A DNA stretch of 64,000 nt from Modestobacter altitudinis (GTDB lineage: Bacteria > Actinomycetota > Actinomycetes > Mycobacteriales > Geodermatophilaceae). The notes below the pieces were generated by a model that had not been told where the DNA came from, searched no databases, and saw only the letters and a program-made list of their open reading frames with translations. The position numbers and the translations under genes are program-made. Within the stretch, counting starts at the first letter, position 1, and the number at the start of each line of letters is the position of its first letter. Positions 1-8,353 of the stretch are shown one piece after another. The stretch is taken from NCBI RefSeq assembly GCF_005930475.1, contig NZ_SJEW01000007.1, forward strand, positions 1-64,000. Direction: 5' to 3'.

Positions 1-111
1 CGCCTGCACGGCGAAATCGGCCTGATCCCACCGGCCGAACACGAAGACAACTTCTACCGGCACAACACCGCGGCGACTACCGTCGCCGCGTCAGTTCCGA
101 GCCTCCACTGA
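1..111 (+). mobile_element. IS3-family transposase (OrfB/integrase core), C-terminal end only
   Basis: The first 36 codons run open from the window edge to TGA. The peptide begins RLHGEIGLIPPAEHED and continues to NFYRHN, the typical C-terminal tail of IS3-family DDE transposases just after the rve core. The catalytic DDE residues lie outside the window, so activity cannot be judged. The sequence just after the stop (GGGGCGGGACACTCA) may be the right terminal inverted repeat, but the left end is not visible to confirm it. Confidence 0.75.
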
Positions 112-461
112 ACCCGGGGCGGGACACTCACCGCTCTGGGGCCTGACCAGAGCTGAGGTCGCACACGTCGGCCCGCGCCTACGCGGTGGATGCCCGTGTC
201 CCTGGGGCCGCCCTCCGGGCGATGTCCCAGAGCGGCCCACTCAGGGCGACTCTGGAACGGGGCGGTTTTAGAAAGTGGGTCGCACGGCCCCGGTTCGCGG
301 TCCTACGTTTTCGGCGGTGAAGCGGCGAGGACTAAGGCCCTGCGGCTGCGTCGCCGCTGTCCCCGGCCCGCTGCAAGGAGTTGGTCGATGTCGGGAATCC
401 CCGCCGTCTGCGACCACGGTGTTCAGGCCGAGGGGCGCGAGGCCGAGGCGTGATCGGCCCG
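112..461. other. intergenic stretch with no convincing gene
   Basis: About 350 bases between the transposase tail and the alpha/beta hydrolase. Short open frames occur on both strands but have random-looking, Arg/Pro-rich translations. It contains several short inverted repeats and a small AT-richer patch (GGTTTTAGAAAG near 265). It is probably IS-flanking, partly decayed DNA plus the promoter region of the next gene. Confidence 0.5.
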
Positions 462-1337
462 ATGCGGCACGACGCGCAGAAGCTGGCCCCCGTCGGCGCA
501 CTCGATCTGTGCTACGACGCGTTTGGTGACCGCGGGCGATCCACGCTGCTGCTCATCATGGGCCTGGGCCAACAGCTCATCCACTGGCCGGAGGACTTCT
601 GCCGGCAGCTCGCCGCCGAGGGCTTCCGGGTGGTCCGGTTCGACAACCGCGACGCGGGCCGCTCGACGCACCTGTCGGGACGCCGCTACAGCCTCGAGGA
701 CATGGAGGCAGACACCGTCGGCCTCCTCGACGCGCTGGCTGTCGACTCCGCACACGTCGTGGGTGCCTCGCTCGGCGCAATGATCGCCCAGACGATGGTC
801 ATCAGGCATCCAGACCGGGTGCGCTCGCTGGCCTCGCTCATGTCCACGACGGGCCGCCGGGGCGTGGGCCGGACCTCCATGCGCGTCTTCCGCCACATGC
901 TCACCAGACCGCCCCGGACCGAACAGGAGGCGATCGAACGCCGCGTCCGTGTGTTCGCGACGGTGGGATCGACCGGCTTCGACCAGGACCTGGACGAGCT
1001 GAGGCGGGTCACCGCAGCTGCGTTCCGGCGTGATCCCCTCGCACGCGACGGCCGCCGTCGTCAGCACCGAGCAGTACGCGCCGCCGGCGACCGCACCGAG
1101 GCACTGCGACACGTCACGGCGCCCAGCGTCGTGGTCCACGGCACCATGGACCCGATGTGCCACTTCTCCGGCGGGCTGGCCACGGCGCAGGCCATTCCGG
1201 GCGCACGCCTCGTATTAGTCCCAGGCATGGGCCACGATCTCCCTCGCGGTGCGTGGCCACAGCTCATTTCCGCAATCGCAAGCAACGCCGCGCGCGCCGA
1301 CGCTCCTCATGTTCCTGATCGTGGGGCCCAGCCCTGA
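462..1337 (+). CDS. alpha/beta-fold hydrolase
   Basis: A 291-residue single-domain serine hydrolase. The nucleophile elbow is GASLG with Ser103, the acid is Asp230 in HGTMDPM, and the histidine is His258 in GMGHDLP. The N-terminal half has the usual strand pattern and the VVRFDNRDAGRST segment of hydrolases such as AclR/EstC-like esterases. The frame is open upstream to 381, but the ATG at 462 (MRHDAQ) places the first strand at the normal distance from the start. Residues about 188-210 are unusually Arg-rich. It stands alone, downstream of IS-related DNA. The substrate is unknown; esterase or C-C hydrolase are both possible. Confidence 0.8.
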   Translation: MRHDAQKLAPVGALDLCYDAFGDRGRSTLLLIMGLGQQLIHWPEDFCRQLAAEGFRVVRFDNRDAGRSTHLSGRRYSLEDMEADTVGLLDALAVDSAHVVGASLGAMIAQTMVIRHPDRVRSLASLMSTTGRRGVGRTSMRVFRHMLTRPPRTEQEAIERRVRVFATVGSTGFDQDLDELRRVTAAAFRRDPLARDGRRRQHRAVRAAGDRTEALRHVTAPSVVVHGTMDPMCHFSGGLATAQAIPGARLVLVPGMGHDLPRGAWPQLISAIASNAARADAPHVPDRGAQP

Positions 1338-1487
1338 CGGACGCACGGCTCCGCATCACCGAGTTCGTCGCCTCTCAGACTGTCCTGGAGGCCGCCTTGT
1401 CTCCAAGCGGCCCACCCTGGGCGATCATGGGGGAGGGGCCCTGGCGCGCCGGGCCGTACTCCCTTTCCCGGCGGGATCGGCGACTCC

Positions 1488-1493
1488 TAGCGT
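1488..1493 (+). promoter_or_regulatory. -10 box of a leaderless promoter
   Basis: TAGCGT fits the actinobacterial TANNNT -10 consensus and ends 6 nt before the ATG at 1500. That spacing is typical of transcripts starting at the start codon. No Shine-Dalgarno sequence precedes the ATG. A leaderless start for the small zinc-ribbon gene is inferred. Confidence 0.4.
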
Positions 1494-1499
1494 TGGCCC

Positions 1500-1661
1500 A
1501 TGACTCGGAAGCCACTGCGGTGCCGATTCGGGTTTCACTCCTACGTCCAGCGACACCCGGACGGCGAGCGGCCCTCAAGTCCGGACGACAAGATCTGCCG
1601 GCGGTGCGGGAAGCGCACGGGCACCCCGTTCGGAAACGCGCCGTCGGTCTTCCCCGGGTGA
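1500..1661 (+). CDS. small CHCC zinc-ribbon protein (hypothetical)
   Basis: A 53-residue basic protein. Cys8 and His13 (CRFGFH) and Cys33/Cys36 (CRRCGK) could form one zinc site, the layout of many short actinobacterial proteins of unknown role. An in-frame TAG sits four codons upstream, so the ATG at 1500 is the first usable start, and the upstream -10-like box supports a leaderless transcript. It is too short for a conventional ORF cut-off and overlaps longer open frames with worse codon character. The neighbours give no function. Confidence 0.5.
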   Translation: MTRKPLRCRFGFHSYVQRHPDGERPSSPDDKICRRCGKRTGTPFGNAPSVFPG

Positions 1662-1787
1662 CGTTCTCGCCGGTGGTGGAGGTGGTCCTGAAGCCGCCCT
1701 GTGGGCGAGGCTGGAGCGCGTGACCCTGAGGGGCCAACTCAGGGACACCGGCAGCGTAGTGCCAGTGGTGTGTCTAGCCTCTGTTGG

Positions 1788-3944
1788 ATGGAGGACCGCG
1801 GGCGGGCCTCCCGGTTCCGTCCCGACATCGAGGGGCTGCGCGCCGTCGCCGTGCTGGCGGTGGTGCTGTTTCACGCGGAGGTGCCCGGCTTCTCAGGCGG
1901 CTTCGTGGGCGTCGACGTCTTCTTCGTCATCTCGGGGTTCCTGATAACCGGTCTGCTGTGGCGGGAGACGGAGAGGACTGGAAGGCTTCGGCTGGGCCGG
2001 TTCTACGGCGCCCGTGCCCGCCGCCTTCTGCCGGCAGGTGTTCTGGTCCTGATCACGACCGCGGTGGCGGCGGCCTGGCTGTTGCCCCCGCTGCAAGCGC
2101 GGTCTGTTCTGGGCGACGCCGTGGCCGCCGGGCTGTATGTCGGCAACTATCGGCTCGCCGTCCAGGGCACCGACTACCTGGCCGCGGACGTTCCGCCCTC
2201 GCCGGTCCAGCACTATTGGTCTCTCGGCGTGGAGGAGCAGTTCTACCTGTTCTGGCCGTGGGTGGTGATCGCCACCATGGGACTCATCTCGTGGCTCACC
2301 CGCGCCCACGACCGTGGGCGGCCGGCCCCCGGCAGGTCGATGCTTCCACCGCTGCTGGTCCTGGGGGTGGTCGCGGCAGCCTCCTTCGCGCTTTCGCTCC
2401 GGTGGACGACCGACCTGCCACCGTGGGCGTTCTTCTCACTTCCGGCGCGCGCGTGGCAGCTGGCGGTGGGTGGGATGGTGGCCTTCAGCGTTGCGTGGTG
2501 GCGCCGGCTGCCGCCGCTGTCAGCCGGTCTCATGGGGTGGGCCGGGCTCGCGCTCATCGTGCTGGCCTGCGTGCGATTGGACCAATCCACTCCCTACCCC
2601 GGCGTCGCCGCGCTGTTGCCGGTCCTGGGCGCGGCGCTTGTGGTGATCGGTGGCTGCGCGCGGCCGACGTCGGGAGTGGGCGCGCCGCTTTCTACTCCGC
2701 CGATGCGCCTGGTCGGACGACTGTCGTACTCCTGGTACCTCTGGCACTGGCCGGTGCTGCTGCTGACGCCGGTGATCGTCGGCCACTCCCTGGACCTCGC
2801 CGCGCGCCTGCTGGCAGCCGCGGTGGCAGGGGTCCTGGCGATGCTCACGCTTGTGGCCGTGGAGAACCCGATCCGCTCGGCGGCGACCCTGCGCGGCTCC
2901 GGTGGCCGCAGCCTCCTATTGGGCGGTGGCCTCACCGCATCTGGCGTTGCCGCGTCGCTGGTTCTGCTGGCCGTCGTTCCGGTACCGGTGGGGCGCGGGG
3001 CGGCGGCACGGGCTCCGGAGATCGAGTCGCAGGCGGCGCAGCCGGATTCGGCCACGCCGGCGCCTCCGTCCCGGGACCCTGCGGAGGCGGCACTGAAGGC
3101 GATGACCGACCAGGTCCGGTCCGCGGTCGCCGCGTCTGCCGACGTCCAGGCCGTGCCCTCCAACCTGACTCCTCCGCTCGCCGACGCCTTCGCAGAGAAA
3201 CCTGAGGTGTTCGTCAACGGTTGCGTGCGGTCGTGGCTGTACGTGGGCCAGGACGAGTGCGCCTACGGGGCCACCACATCCGCGACCAGGGTGGCGCTGG
3301 TCGGAGACTCGCACGCTGCGATGTGGTCTCCGGCCCTGGAGCGGATCGCCGCCCAGCGCCAGTGGCGGCTGGAGACCATGGGAAAAGTGACCTGCCCACT
3401 GCAGGACCTGCCTATCACCAGCCCCTATCTGGGCCGGACGTACACCGAGTGCGCGCAATGGCGGGGCCAGATCCTCGAGCGGCTGCGGAGCGAACGACCG
3501 GCCCTCATCGTCGTCAGCATGTCCCGCCGGTACGGCCCCGACTACGGGTTCACTGTCTACAGCCCGCAGTGGCTCGACAGCCTGACGCGCCTCGTCGGGG
3601 AGTTGCGCTCCACCGGCGCCGCCGTCCTCGTGCTGGGTCCGGTTCCGGATCCGCACTCCTTCGTTCCGACGTGCCTCTCCGAACACCTGGACTCGGCCAC
3701 CGCCTGCAGCCCCGAGCGCGCCGTCGCGGTGAACGACGCCGGCATCGCCGAGGAGGAGCGGGCGACCGCAGCCGGCGGCGGTCACTACGCCCATCTGACC
3801 GACCTCTTTTGCACGGCCGCACGCTGCCCGGTCATCGTCGGCGACCAGCTCGTCTACCGCGACGACAACCACGTCACCGTCGGCTACGCCACCTGGCTCG
3901 TGCCCGTCCTGGACGCGCACCTCACGAGGGCCATGAGCCGGTGA
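1788..3944 (+). CDS. acyltransferase-3 family membrane protein with C-terminal SGNH domain
   Basis: A 718-residue OatA/ExoZ-type protein. Residues about 8-390 are the acyltransferase-3 domain: the opening RPDIEGLRAVAVL, the VFFVISGFLITG segment, LSYSWYLWHWP and roughly ten membrane helices. After a linker rich in Ala/Pro, residues about 480-718 form an SGNH esterase-like domain with GDSHAAMW (nucleophile Ser) and DDNHVT (Asp/His). Such fusions O-acylate cell-wall or surface polysaccharides: the membrane part moves the acyl group and the SGNH part transfers it outside. The ATG at 1788 lies directly before the conserved N-terminus; an in-frame GTG at 1701 is an alternative. Confidence 0.88.
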   Translation: MEDRGRASRFRPDIEGLRAVAVLAVVLFHAEVPGFSGGFVGVDVFFVISGFLITGLLWRETERTGRLRLGRFYGARARRLLPAGVLVLITTAVAAAWLLPPLQARSVLGDAVAAGLYVGNYRLAVQGTDYLAADVPPSPVQHYWSLGVEEQFYLFWPWVVIATMGLISWLTRAHDRGRPAPGRSMLPPLLVLGVVAAASFALSLRWTTDLPPWAFFSLPARAWQLAVGGMVAFSVAWWRRLPPLSAGLMGWAGLALIVLACVRLDQSTPYPGVAALLPVLGAALVVIGGCARPTSGVGAPLSTPPMRLVGRLSYSWYLWHWPVLLLTPVIVGHSLDLAARLLAAAVAGVLAMLTLVAVENPIRSAATLRGSGGRSLLLGGGLTASGVAASLVLLAVVPVPVGRGAAARAPEIESQAAQPDSATPAPPSRDPAEAALKAMTDQVRSAVAASADVQAVPSNLTPPLADAFAEKPEVFVNGCVRSWLYVGQDECAYGATTSATRVALVGDSHAAMWSPALERIAAQRQWRLETMGKVTCPLQDLPITSPYLGRTYTECAQWRGQILERLRSERPALIVVSMSRRYGPDYGFTVYSPQWLDSLTRLVGELRSTGAAVLVLGPVPDPHSFVPTCLSEHLDSATACSPERAVAVNDAGIAEEERATAAGGGHYAHLTDLFCTAARCPVIVGDQLVYRDDNHVTVGYATWLVPVLDAHLTRAMSR

Positions 3945-4093
3945 GCGAGGGCAGCAAGCGACACAGCCGGGCTCGCCAAAAAGGGAGTCCTCAGGAAACG
4001 TGATGGCGGCGTCGGCGGGGGCACGGGCTACTCGAGAGGCAGCACTCCTCGGCCGAACCGTCTGACGCCCCCACGTGCAGCCGTGCTCGTGAC

Positions 4094-4123
4094 GGTGTCC
4101 CAGAGGCCGCCTTCAGGGACACC
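4094..4123. terminator. weak hairpin downstream of the acyltransferase
   Basis: Arms GGTGTCCC and GGGACACC are perfect reverse complements around a 14-nt loop. It lies 150 bp after the acyltransferase stop with no T-run, so it may be a terminator or only RNA structure. Confidence 0.3.
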
Positions 4124-4215
4124 AACCGTGTCCGCAGGCGGTGACCGACGGCGCCTGCGGTACTGAGGCACTCGGACGTCGGTAATGGGGTGGCCGCCGC
4201 TCCTGGTCTTCCTCC

Positions 4216-4458
4216 GTGCGGCGCTTCATGTGGGTGGTCGCGGTCGCAGTACTAGCTGGCTGTGGTAATCCAGGCATCCCGCCGACCCCTGCGGGTGAAC
4301 TCATCTCGAGGGATGAGCGGATGGCCGCGCCTCCACTCAAGGGTCCAACTCATGGTCGATCGTGCTGCCGCACAAGGCGCAGCCTCGCCGAGCGGCCCCT
4401 GCTCGGAGTAGCTGCAGCCCCGGTGCTCACCCCTCTGGCAAGCCGGGGAACCAGTTGA
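4216..4458 (+). pseudogene. possible remnant of a lipoprotein gene
   Basis: A GTG-started frame begins with a credible lipoprotein signal: a basic start, the hydrophobic run WVVAVAVLA and the lipobox LAGC. A short Pro-rich linker follows. From about residue 45 the translation becomes Arg/Cys-rich and no longer looks like a protein, and its 3' end overlaps the convergent lipoprotein gene. This looks like the 5' end of a lipoprotein whose body has been lost or frame-shifted. The original family cannot be identified. The flanking 3945-4215 holds nothing else convincing. Confidence 0.3.
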
Positions 4459-5161
4459 CGTCTGCCGTGGTCGCGGCGTCGGTGAGTAGCCAGCCACTCG
4501 CGGTCGGGGTGGAGGTGAACGTCCAGTCCTGGGCGGCACCCACGACCTCATCGCCGAACCGCACGTTCATGGCGCAGGTCGCCACCATCCGCAAGCGGGG
4601 TCGAGTGCCGGTGCGGTCGACCGTCACCGCCGCCTGGCGGTGGCTGGTCTCGTAGTGCAGTGGGGAGCTGCCGTCGCAGCCCTTGCGTACCGCGGCGGCT
4701 TCGTTGTGGCCGTTGCCGTCATGGGTGGGCAGGTCGGACAGCAGCGAGGGTGGTGACCCCGTCGGCCCGTCCAACTCCTCAAGCGCACGGTCGAGCAGCT
4801 GGGGGCTCACCAGCGCGGCGAGTTCGGGGTCGACCTGGCCGGTCCGCCACCGTCGGCAGTCGGCCAGCGCGAGACGGGCGATGCGGGCGTCATCCAGCAG
4901 GGCCAGACGGATCCCCTCGTCACCGAAGACGGAGGCGGCCTCCGTGTAGTCGGCATCGCGCTCAACCGGGACATCGGCCTCGTCCGGCGCGGCGGTGGGG
5001 GCGCTCACCGCGGGCGCCGTGGTCGGTGCGGCAGTCGGCGACGACGCCGGGCTCGGCGTCGTCGGGGACGCAGCCTCCGAGGTGTCCTCCGAGGCGGTAC
5101 ATCCGACGGTCAGTGCGAGCAGCAGCGCGGTCGAGCCGAGGATGACGCTTCTGCCGAGCAA
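4427..5161 (-). CDS. secreted lipoprotein of unknown function
   Basis: About 244 residues if begun at the TTG at 5161, which follows GGGAGGGG at close range and yields a short signal peptide: MLGRSVILG, a hydrophobic core and the lipobox LTVGC. The open frame extends to 5308, but that N-terminus would put about 50 residues before the signal. After the lipid-anchored Cys comes a Ser/Thr/Pro/Ala linker of about 50 residues, then a compact domain (about 75-244) with four cysteines and a W-rich end. I do not recognise the domain. It is probably anchored on the outer face of the membrane. Confidence 0.6.
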   Translation of the reverse strand: MLGRSVILGSTALLLALTVGCTASEDTSEAASPTTPSPASSPTAAPTTAPAVSAPTAAPDEADVPVERDADYTEAASVFGDEGIRLALLDDARIARLALADCRRWRTGQVDPELAALVSPQLLDRALEELDGPTGSPPSLLSDLPTHDGNGHNEAAAVRKGCDGSSPLHYETSHRQAAVTVDRTGTRPRLRMVATCAMNVRFGDEVVGAAQDWTFTSTPTASGWLLTDAATTADVNWFPGLPEG

Positions 5162-5335
5162 AGCCCCTCCCAGGGACGCGGACCGCGCATGATCCTGCCC
5201 GGGGTGATGGGACAGGGTGTTGATCCAGCCCGGCGTGTTCCACAGAGCCGGTTGTCGCGCCAGAGATCCGAGCCCCGTCATGTACGGCAGAGCGCTCATC
5301 GTGCCCATGACGCGGGTCGATCCCGTCGGTCGGGC

Positions 5336-6448
5336 TCAGGCGGCCGGCATCAGCAGGACCGGCTTGACGACGTCGCCGGTCTCGGTGTCGGCGGCCGCCT
5401 GGTTGATCTGGTCGAGGCGGTAGTGCGTGATCAGCCGGTCGAAGGGCAGCAGGCCGCGCCGGTGCAGGTCCAGCAGTCGGGGGATGGTGCGGGCCGGGGT
5501 GCTGTCGCCCTGCAGGACCCCGCGCACGGTGAGGCCCTTCGTCATCGCCTCCAGCATGGGGATGCCGCCCAGCTCGCCGGGGGCAGCCGTCCCGACGTAG
5601 GCGCAGGTGCCCAGGGAGTCCAGCGACCGCACGGCCTGGGTGAGCACCTCCGGGACGCCGGTGGTCTCGAACGCGAACTCCACACCCCGGCCACCCGTGG
5701 CCTCCCGGATCGCCTCGACCGGGTCGACGTCGTTCGGGCTCACCAGGTGGGTCGCGCCGAACTCGGCGGCGAGCGCCAGGCGGGAGGCCCGGCGGTTGAC
5801 CGCGACGATCGTCGTGGCGCCGCACAGCCGCGCGGCCATGACCGCGCAGAGCCCCACCGAGCCGGCGCCGAAGACCGCGATGGACGAGCCCGGAGGCACC
5901 CGCAGGACGTCCAGCACCGTCCCCGCGCCGGTCTGCACCCCGCAGGCCACCGGCCCGGTGACCCGCAGGTCGACGTCCTCGGGCACGCGGACCACGCTGC
6001 GGGCGTTCGCGACCGCGAGGGTGCCGAACGACGACTGACCGAAGAAGTGGTCGCCGACCGGCTCGCCCTGCGCGTCGGTGGTTGCCACGGTGCCGTCCGG
6101 ACGGCGGCAGCCGAACTTCAGGCTCGCGATCGAGTCGCAGTACGCCGAGCGGCCGGTCCGGCACCGGACGCACACCCCGCACGACGGGAAGCTGAGGACG
6201 ACGGGGTCGCCGGGGCCGACGCCGCGCACCTCGCTGCCGACCTCCCGCACCACCCCGGCGCCCTCGTGGCCGACGACAGCCGGCAGCACCGCGGGCCGGG
6301 AGTCGCGCACCAGCAGGTCGGTGTGGCACATGCCGGCGGCCACCACCTCGACGAGCACCTCGTCAGGGCGCGGCCCGGTGACCTGCACCTGCTCGAGCAG
6401 GAACGGGCCGCCCTGGTCGCGGACGACCGCGCAGGTGGCGGTGGTCAC
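5336..6448 (-). CDS. zinc-dependent NAD(P) alcohol dehydrogenase (aryl-alcohol type)
   Basis: A 370-residue MDR-family enzyme. It has the catalytic-zinc region MCHTD and GHEGAGVV, the structural-zinc lobe with CGVCVRC plus a further Cys, and a Rossmann motif GAGSVG near residue 190. The overall pattern matches class III-like and benzyl/aryl-alcohol dehydrogenases. The GTG start overlaps the stop of the upstream SDR gene by four bases (GTGA), indicating translational coupling. It is the last gene of the MBL-SDR-ADH unit that carries a GntR-type operator in its promoter. It probably interconverts an alcohol and an aldehyde in the cluster's pathway; the substrate is not known. Confidence 0.85.
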   Translation of the reverse strand: MTTATCAVVRDQGGPFLLEQVQVTGPRPDEVLVEVVAAGMCHTDLLVRDSRPAVLPAVVGHEGAGVVREVGSEVRGVGPGDPVVLSFPSCGVCVRCRTGRSAYCDSIASLKFGCRRPDGTVATTDAQGEPVGDHFFGQSSFGTLAVANARSVVRVPEDVDLRVTGPVACGVQTGAGTVLDVLRVPPGSSIAVFGAGSVGLCAVMAARLCGATTIVAVNRRASRLALAAEFGATHLVSPNDVDPVEAIREATGGRGVEFAFETTGVPEVLTQAVRSLDSLGTCAYVGTAAPGELGGIPMLEAMTKGLTVRGVLQGDSTPARTIPRLLDLHRRGLLPFDRLITHYRLDQINQAAADTETGDVVKPVLLMPAA

Positions 6449-7245
6449 TGGGTGGCCGTCAGGCCGCCGTCCAGCGTGAGGACCTGACCCGTGACGAACG
6501 AGGACGCGTCGGAGCAGAAGAACAGCAGGGCACCGACCAGGTCGTCGGGGTCGGCGATCCGGCGCAGCGGGATGCGGCTCACCAGGTTGTCGTAGAACCC
6601 CGGCTGGGCGAGCAGCGAGGCCGCCTGCGGCGTGCGCACGAAGGTGGGGGAGATGGCGTTGACCCGGATGCCGTGCTTGGCCCACTCGGTGGCGTGCTGG
6701 CGGGTCAGTGCGTCCATGGCGCCCTTGGCCGCGACGTAGGCGGAGTAGCCGGCGTCGATGCCGAGCTGGCCGCGCACCGAGCTGACGTTGAGCACCGAGC
6801 CGCCGCGGCCGCCGGAGATCATCGCCCGGGCGGCGGCCTGGGAGACCAGCAGCGCCGTCGTGAGGTTGAGGTCGAGGATCCGGTCCCACTCCGCCTGCGG
6901 GTACTCCTCGGCCGGGTACAGCGCGGTGCCCGCACCGCCACCGATGCCGTTGACCAGGACGTCGACCCGGCCGAAGGCGTCCAGCGTCTGCTGCACCGCG
7001 TCGTCCGCGGCGCTCTTGTCGGCCATGTCGCCGGGGATGACCAGGGCCTCGCCGCCGGCGTCCTCCACCGCCTTCCGGGCCTCGGCGAGCCGCTCCTCGG
7101 AGCGGCCGATGACGGCCACCTTCGCCCCGACCGCGGCGAGGGCGCCGCAGGTGCGGACGCCGACACCGCCGGAGCCACCGGCGACGACGGCGACGCGGTC
7201 GCGGAGGGTGAAGCGCTGCAGTTCGTCCGTGCTGGCCTGCGTCAT
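6445..7245 (-). CDS. SDR-family oxidoreductase
   Basis: A 266-residue classical short-chain dehydrogenase. The cofactor loop is GGSGGVG near residue 23, a variant of TGxxxGxG. The NNAG-like segment is NGIGG, the catalytic Ser is at 155/156, and Tyr170/Lys174 lie in YSAYVAAK. The C-terminus DGGLTATQ is typical of FabG-like members. The ATG at 7245 was chosen over the longer frame because it sits 10-12 residues before the first Rossmann strand. It lies 44 bp after the MBL gene and overlaps the ADH gene by 4 bp. It is likely an NAD(P)-dependent hydroxyacyl or alcohol dehydrogenase of the same catabolic unit. Confidence 0.88.
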   Translation of the reverse strand: MTQASTDELQRFTLRDRVAVVAGGSGGVGVRTCGALAAVGAKVAVIGRSEERLAEARKAVEDAGGEALVIPGDMADKSAADDAVQQTLDAFGRVDVLVNGIGGGAGTALYPAEEYPQAEWDRILDLNLTTALLVSQAAARAMISGGRGGSVLNVSSVRGQLGIDAGYSAYVAAKGAMDALTRQHATEWAKHGIRVNAISPTFVRTPQAASLLAQPGFYDNLVSRIPLRRIADPDDLVGALLFFCSDASSFVTGQVLTLDGGLTATQ

Positions 7246-7289
7246 GACGTGCGGGGACCTCCGGGTGCGGGGGAGCGGGGGACGGGACT

Positions 7290-8162
7290 TCAGCGGACGG
7301 GCGGGCGCTTGGCGGTGAACTTGTCCCACAGCGAGGCGGCGTTCAGCGTCTGGATGTGGTCCATCATGTAGCCCTGTCCGACGTCGACCGGGCCGAACTT
7401 GTCGCGGAAGTCGACCCGCGCGATCGTCTCCTCACGGGACCAGCCCTGGGCCACCGCCTCGGCGACGGCGCTGGTCCACTCCAGCAGCACGGCCTTCTGG
7501 GTGGCCAGGTAGGACGGCGTGGTCACCGGCCCGTGGCCGGGCACGACGATGTCGACGTCCAGGCTGCTGATCACGTCGAGGGCGCCGACCCACTGGTCGA
7601 TGTCGGAGGTCATCAGCCACGTCTGGCACTCGGAGAAGACCGTGTCGCCGGTGAAGACGACGCGCTGCTCGGGCACGAAGACCGCGACCTGGCCGGGGGT
7701 GTGCCCGGGGGTGTGGATGAGGTGGAAGGTCGTGTCGCCGACCGCGAGCTCCAGGTCCCCGGTGAACACGAGGTCGCCGGCGTTCGGGTCCTCGTAGTAG
7801 GTGTCCCGGTCCGGGACGATGTCCGCGGCGGCGGGGTCGTCGGTCGGGATCGCCTCGAGCGCGTAGACGAACGGGTCTAGGTCCGGGGTCGGGACCATGA
7901 AGTTGTCCGCGACGCCCCGGTGGTGGACGACCTCGCCGGCGCCCTTGAACCAGTAGTTGCCGAAGATGTGGTCGACGTGGTGCTCGGTGTTGACCACGAA
8001 CCGGATCGGGCCGTGCTCCTCGGCCTGCCGACGCATCGCGACCGCCTTGGTGGGCAGCTGCGGGGTGTCGATGACCACCACGCCGGCGGAGGTCACGACG
8101 TAGCTGGGGTTGCAGCCACGGATCTCGGTGGACGTGAAGACATGGGGCGTCACGCGCTGCAC
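7290..8162 (-). CDS. MBL-fold metallo-hydrolase
   Basis: A 290-residue beta-lactamase-fold hydrolase. The metal motif reads TEHHVDH, so the first His of HxHxDH is Glu while the others are kept. HTPGHTPG, FTGDT and VPGHGP supply the remaining metal ligands. The GTG at 8162 follows GGAGG with 7-nt spacing and gives the expected N-terminus; the frame runs on to 8291 without a better start. It is the first gene of the MBL-SDR-ADH transcription unit, with the palindromic operator about 100 bp upstream. It probably opens an ester, lactone or thioester in the pathway. Confidence 0.85.
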   Translation of the reverse strand: MQRVTPHVFTSTEIRGCNPSYVVTSAGVVVIDTPQLPTKAVAMRRQAEEHGPIRFVVNTEHHVDHIFGNYWFKGAGEVVHHRGVADNFMVPTPDLDPFVYALEAIPTDDPAAADIVPDRDTYYEDPNAGDLVFTGDLELAVGDTTFHLIHTPGHTPGQVAVFVPEQRVVFTGDTVFSECQTWLMTSDIDQWVGALDVISSLDVDIVVPGHGPVTTPSYLATQKAVLLEWTSAVAEAVAQGWSREETIARVDFRDKFGPVDVGQGYMMDHIQTLNAASLWDKFTAKRPPVR

Positions 8163-8265
8163 GACGGAACCTCCCTGGGGCGTCGGCGGCCGGGCCGTCC
8201 CCGGCGCCACGGTTTCCCGGTGCGACGAGAGCCGTCTGGTCGGCGCTGACCGGTGGCTCACATAA

Positions 8266-8276
8266 TCGATTCTCGA
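8266..8276. promoter_or_regulatory. putative GntR operator (copy 1, one mismatch)
   Basis: TCGATTCTCGA differs at one base from the perfect palindrome TCGATNATCGA found upstream of the other units of this cluster. It lies in the promoter region of the MBL-SDR-ADH unit. Confidence 0.5.
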
Positions 8277-8310
8277 TCCCTCGCCTGTCAACCACCTGGG
8301 CGGTGTTCCC

Positions 8311-8335
8311 GGAGCCGGTGCCGCGCACCGGCTCC
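8311..8335 (-). terminator. hairpin terminator after the histidine phosphatase gene
   Basis: Perfect 11-bp arms GGAGCCGGTGC / GCACCGGCTCC around a 3-nt loop, 18 bp beyond the phosphatase stop. It would separate that unit from the MBL promoter. Confidence 0.6.
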
Positions 8336-8353
8336 AGGGTCACCCCGGGGAGG

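Noticed and set aside
1-150. Complete insertion sequence
   Set aside because: Only the transposase tail is inside the window, so neither both ends nor a target duplication can be seen.
1020-1100. Frameshift in the alpha/beta hydrolase at the Arg-rich segment
   Set aside because: The frame is continuous and the downstream Asp and His motifs are in phase; the segment is just divergent.
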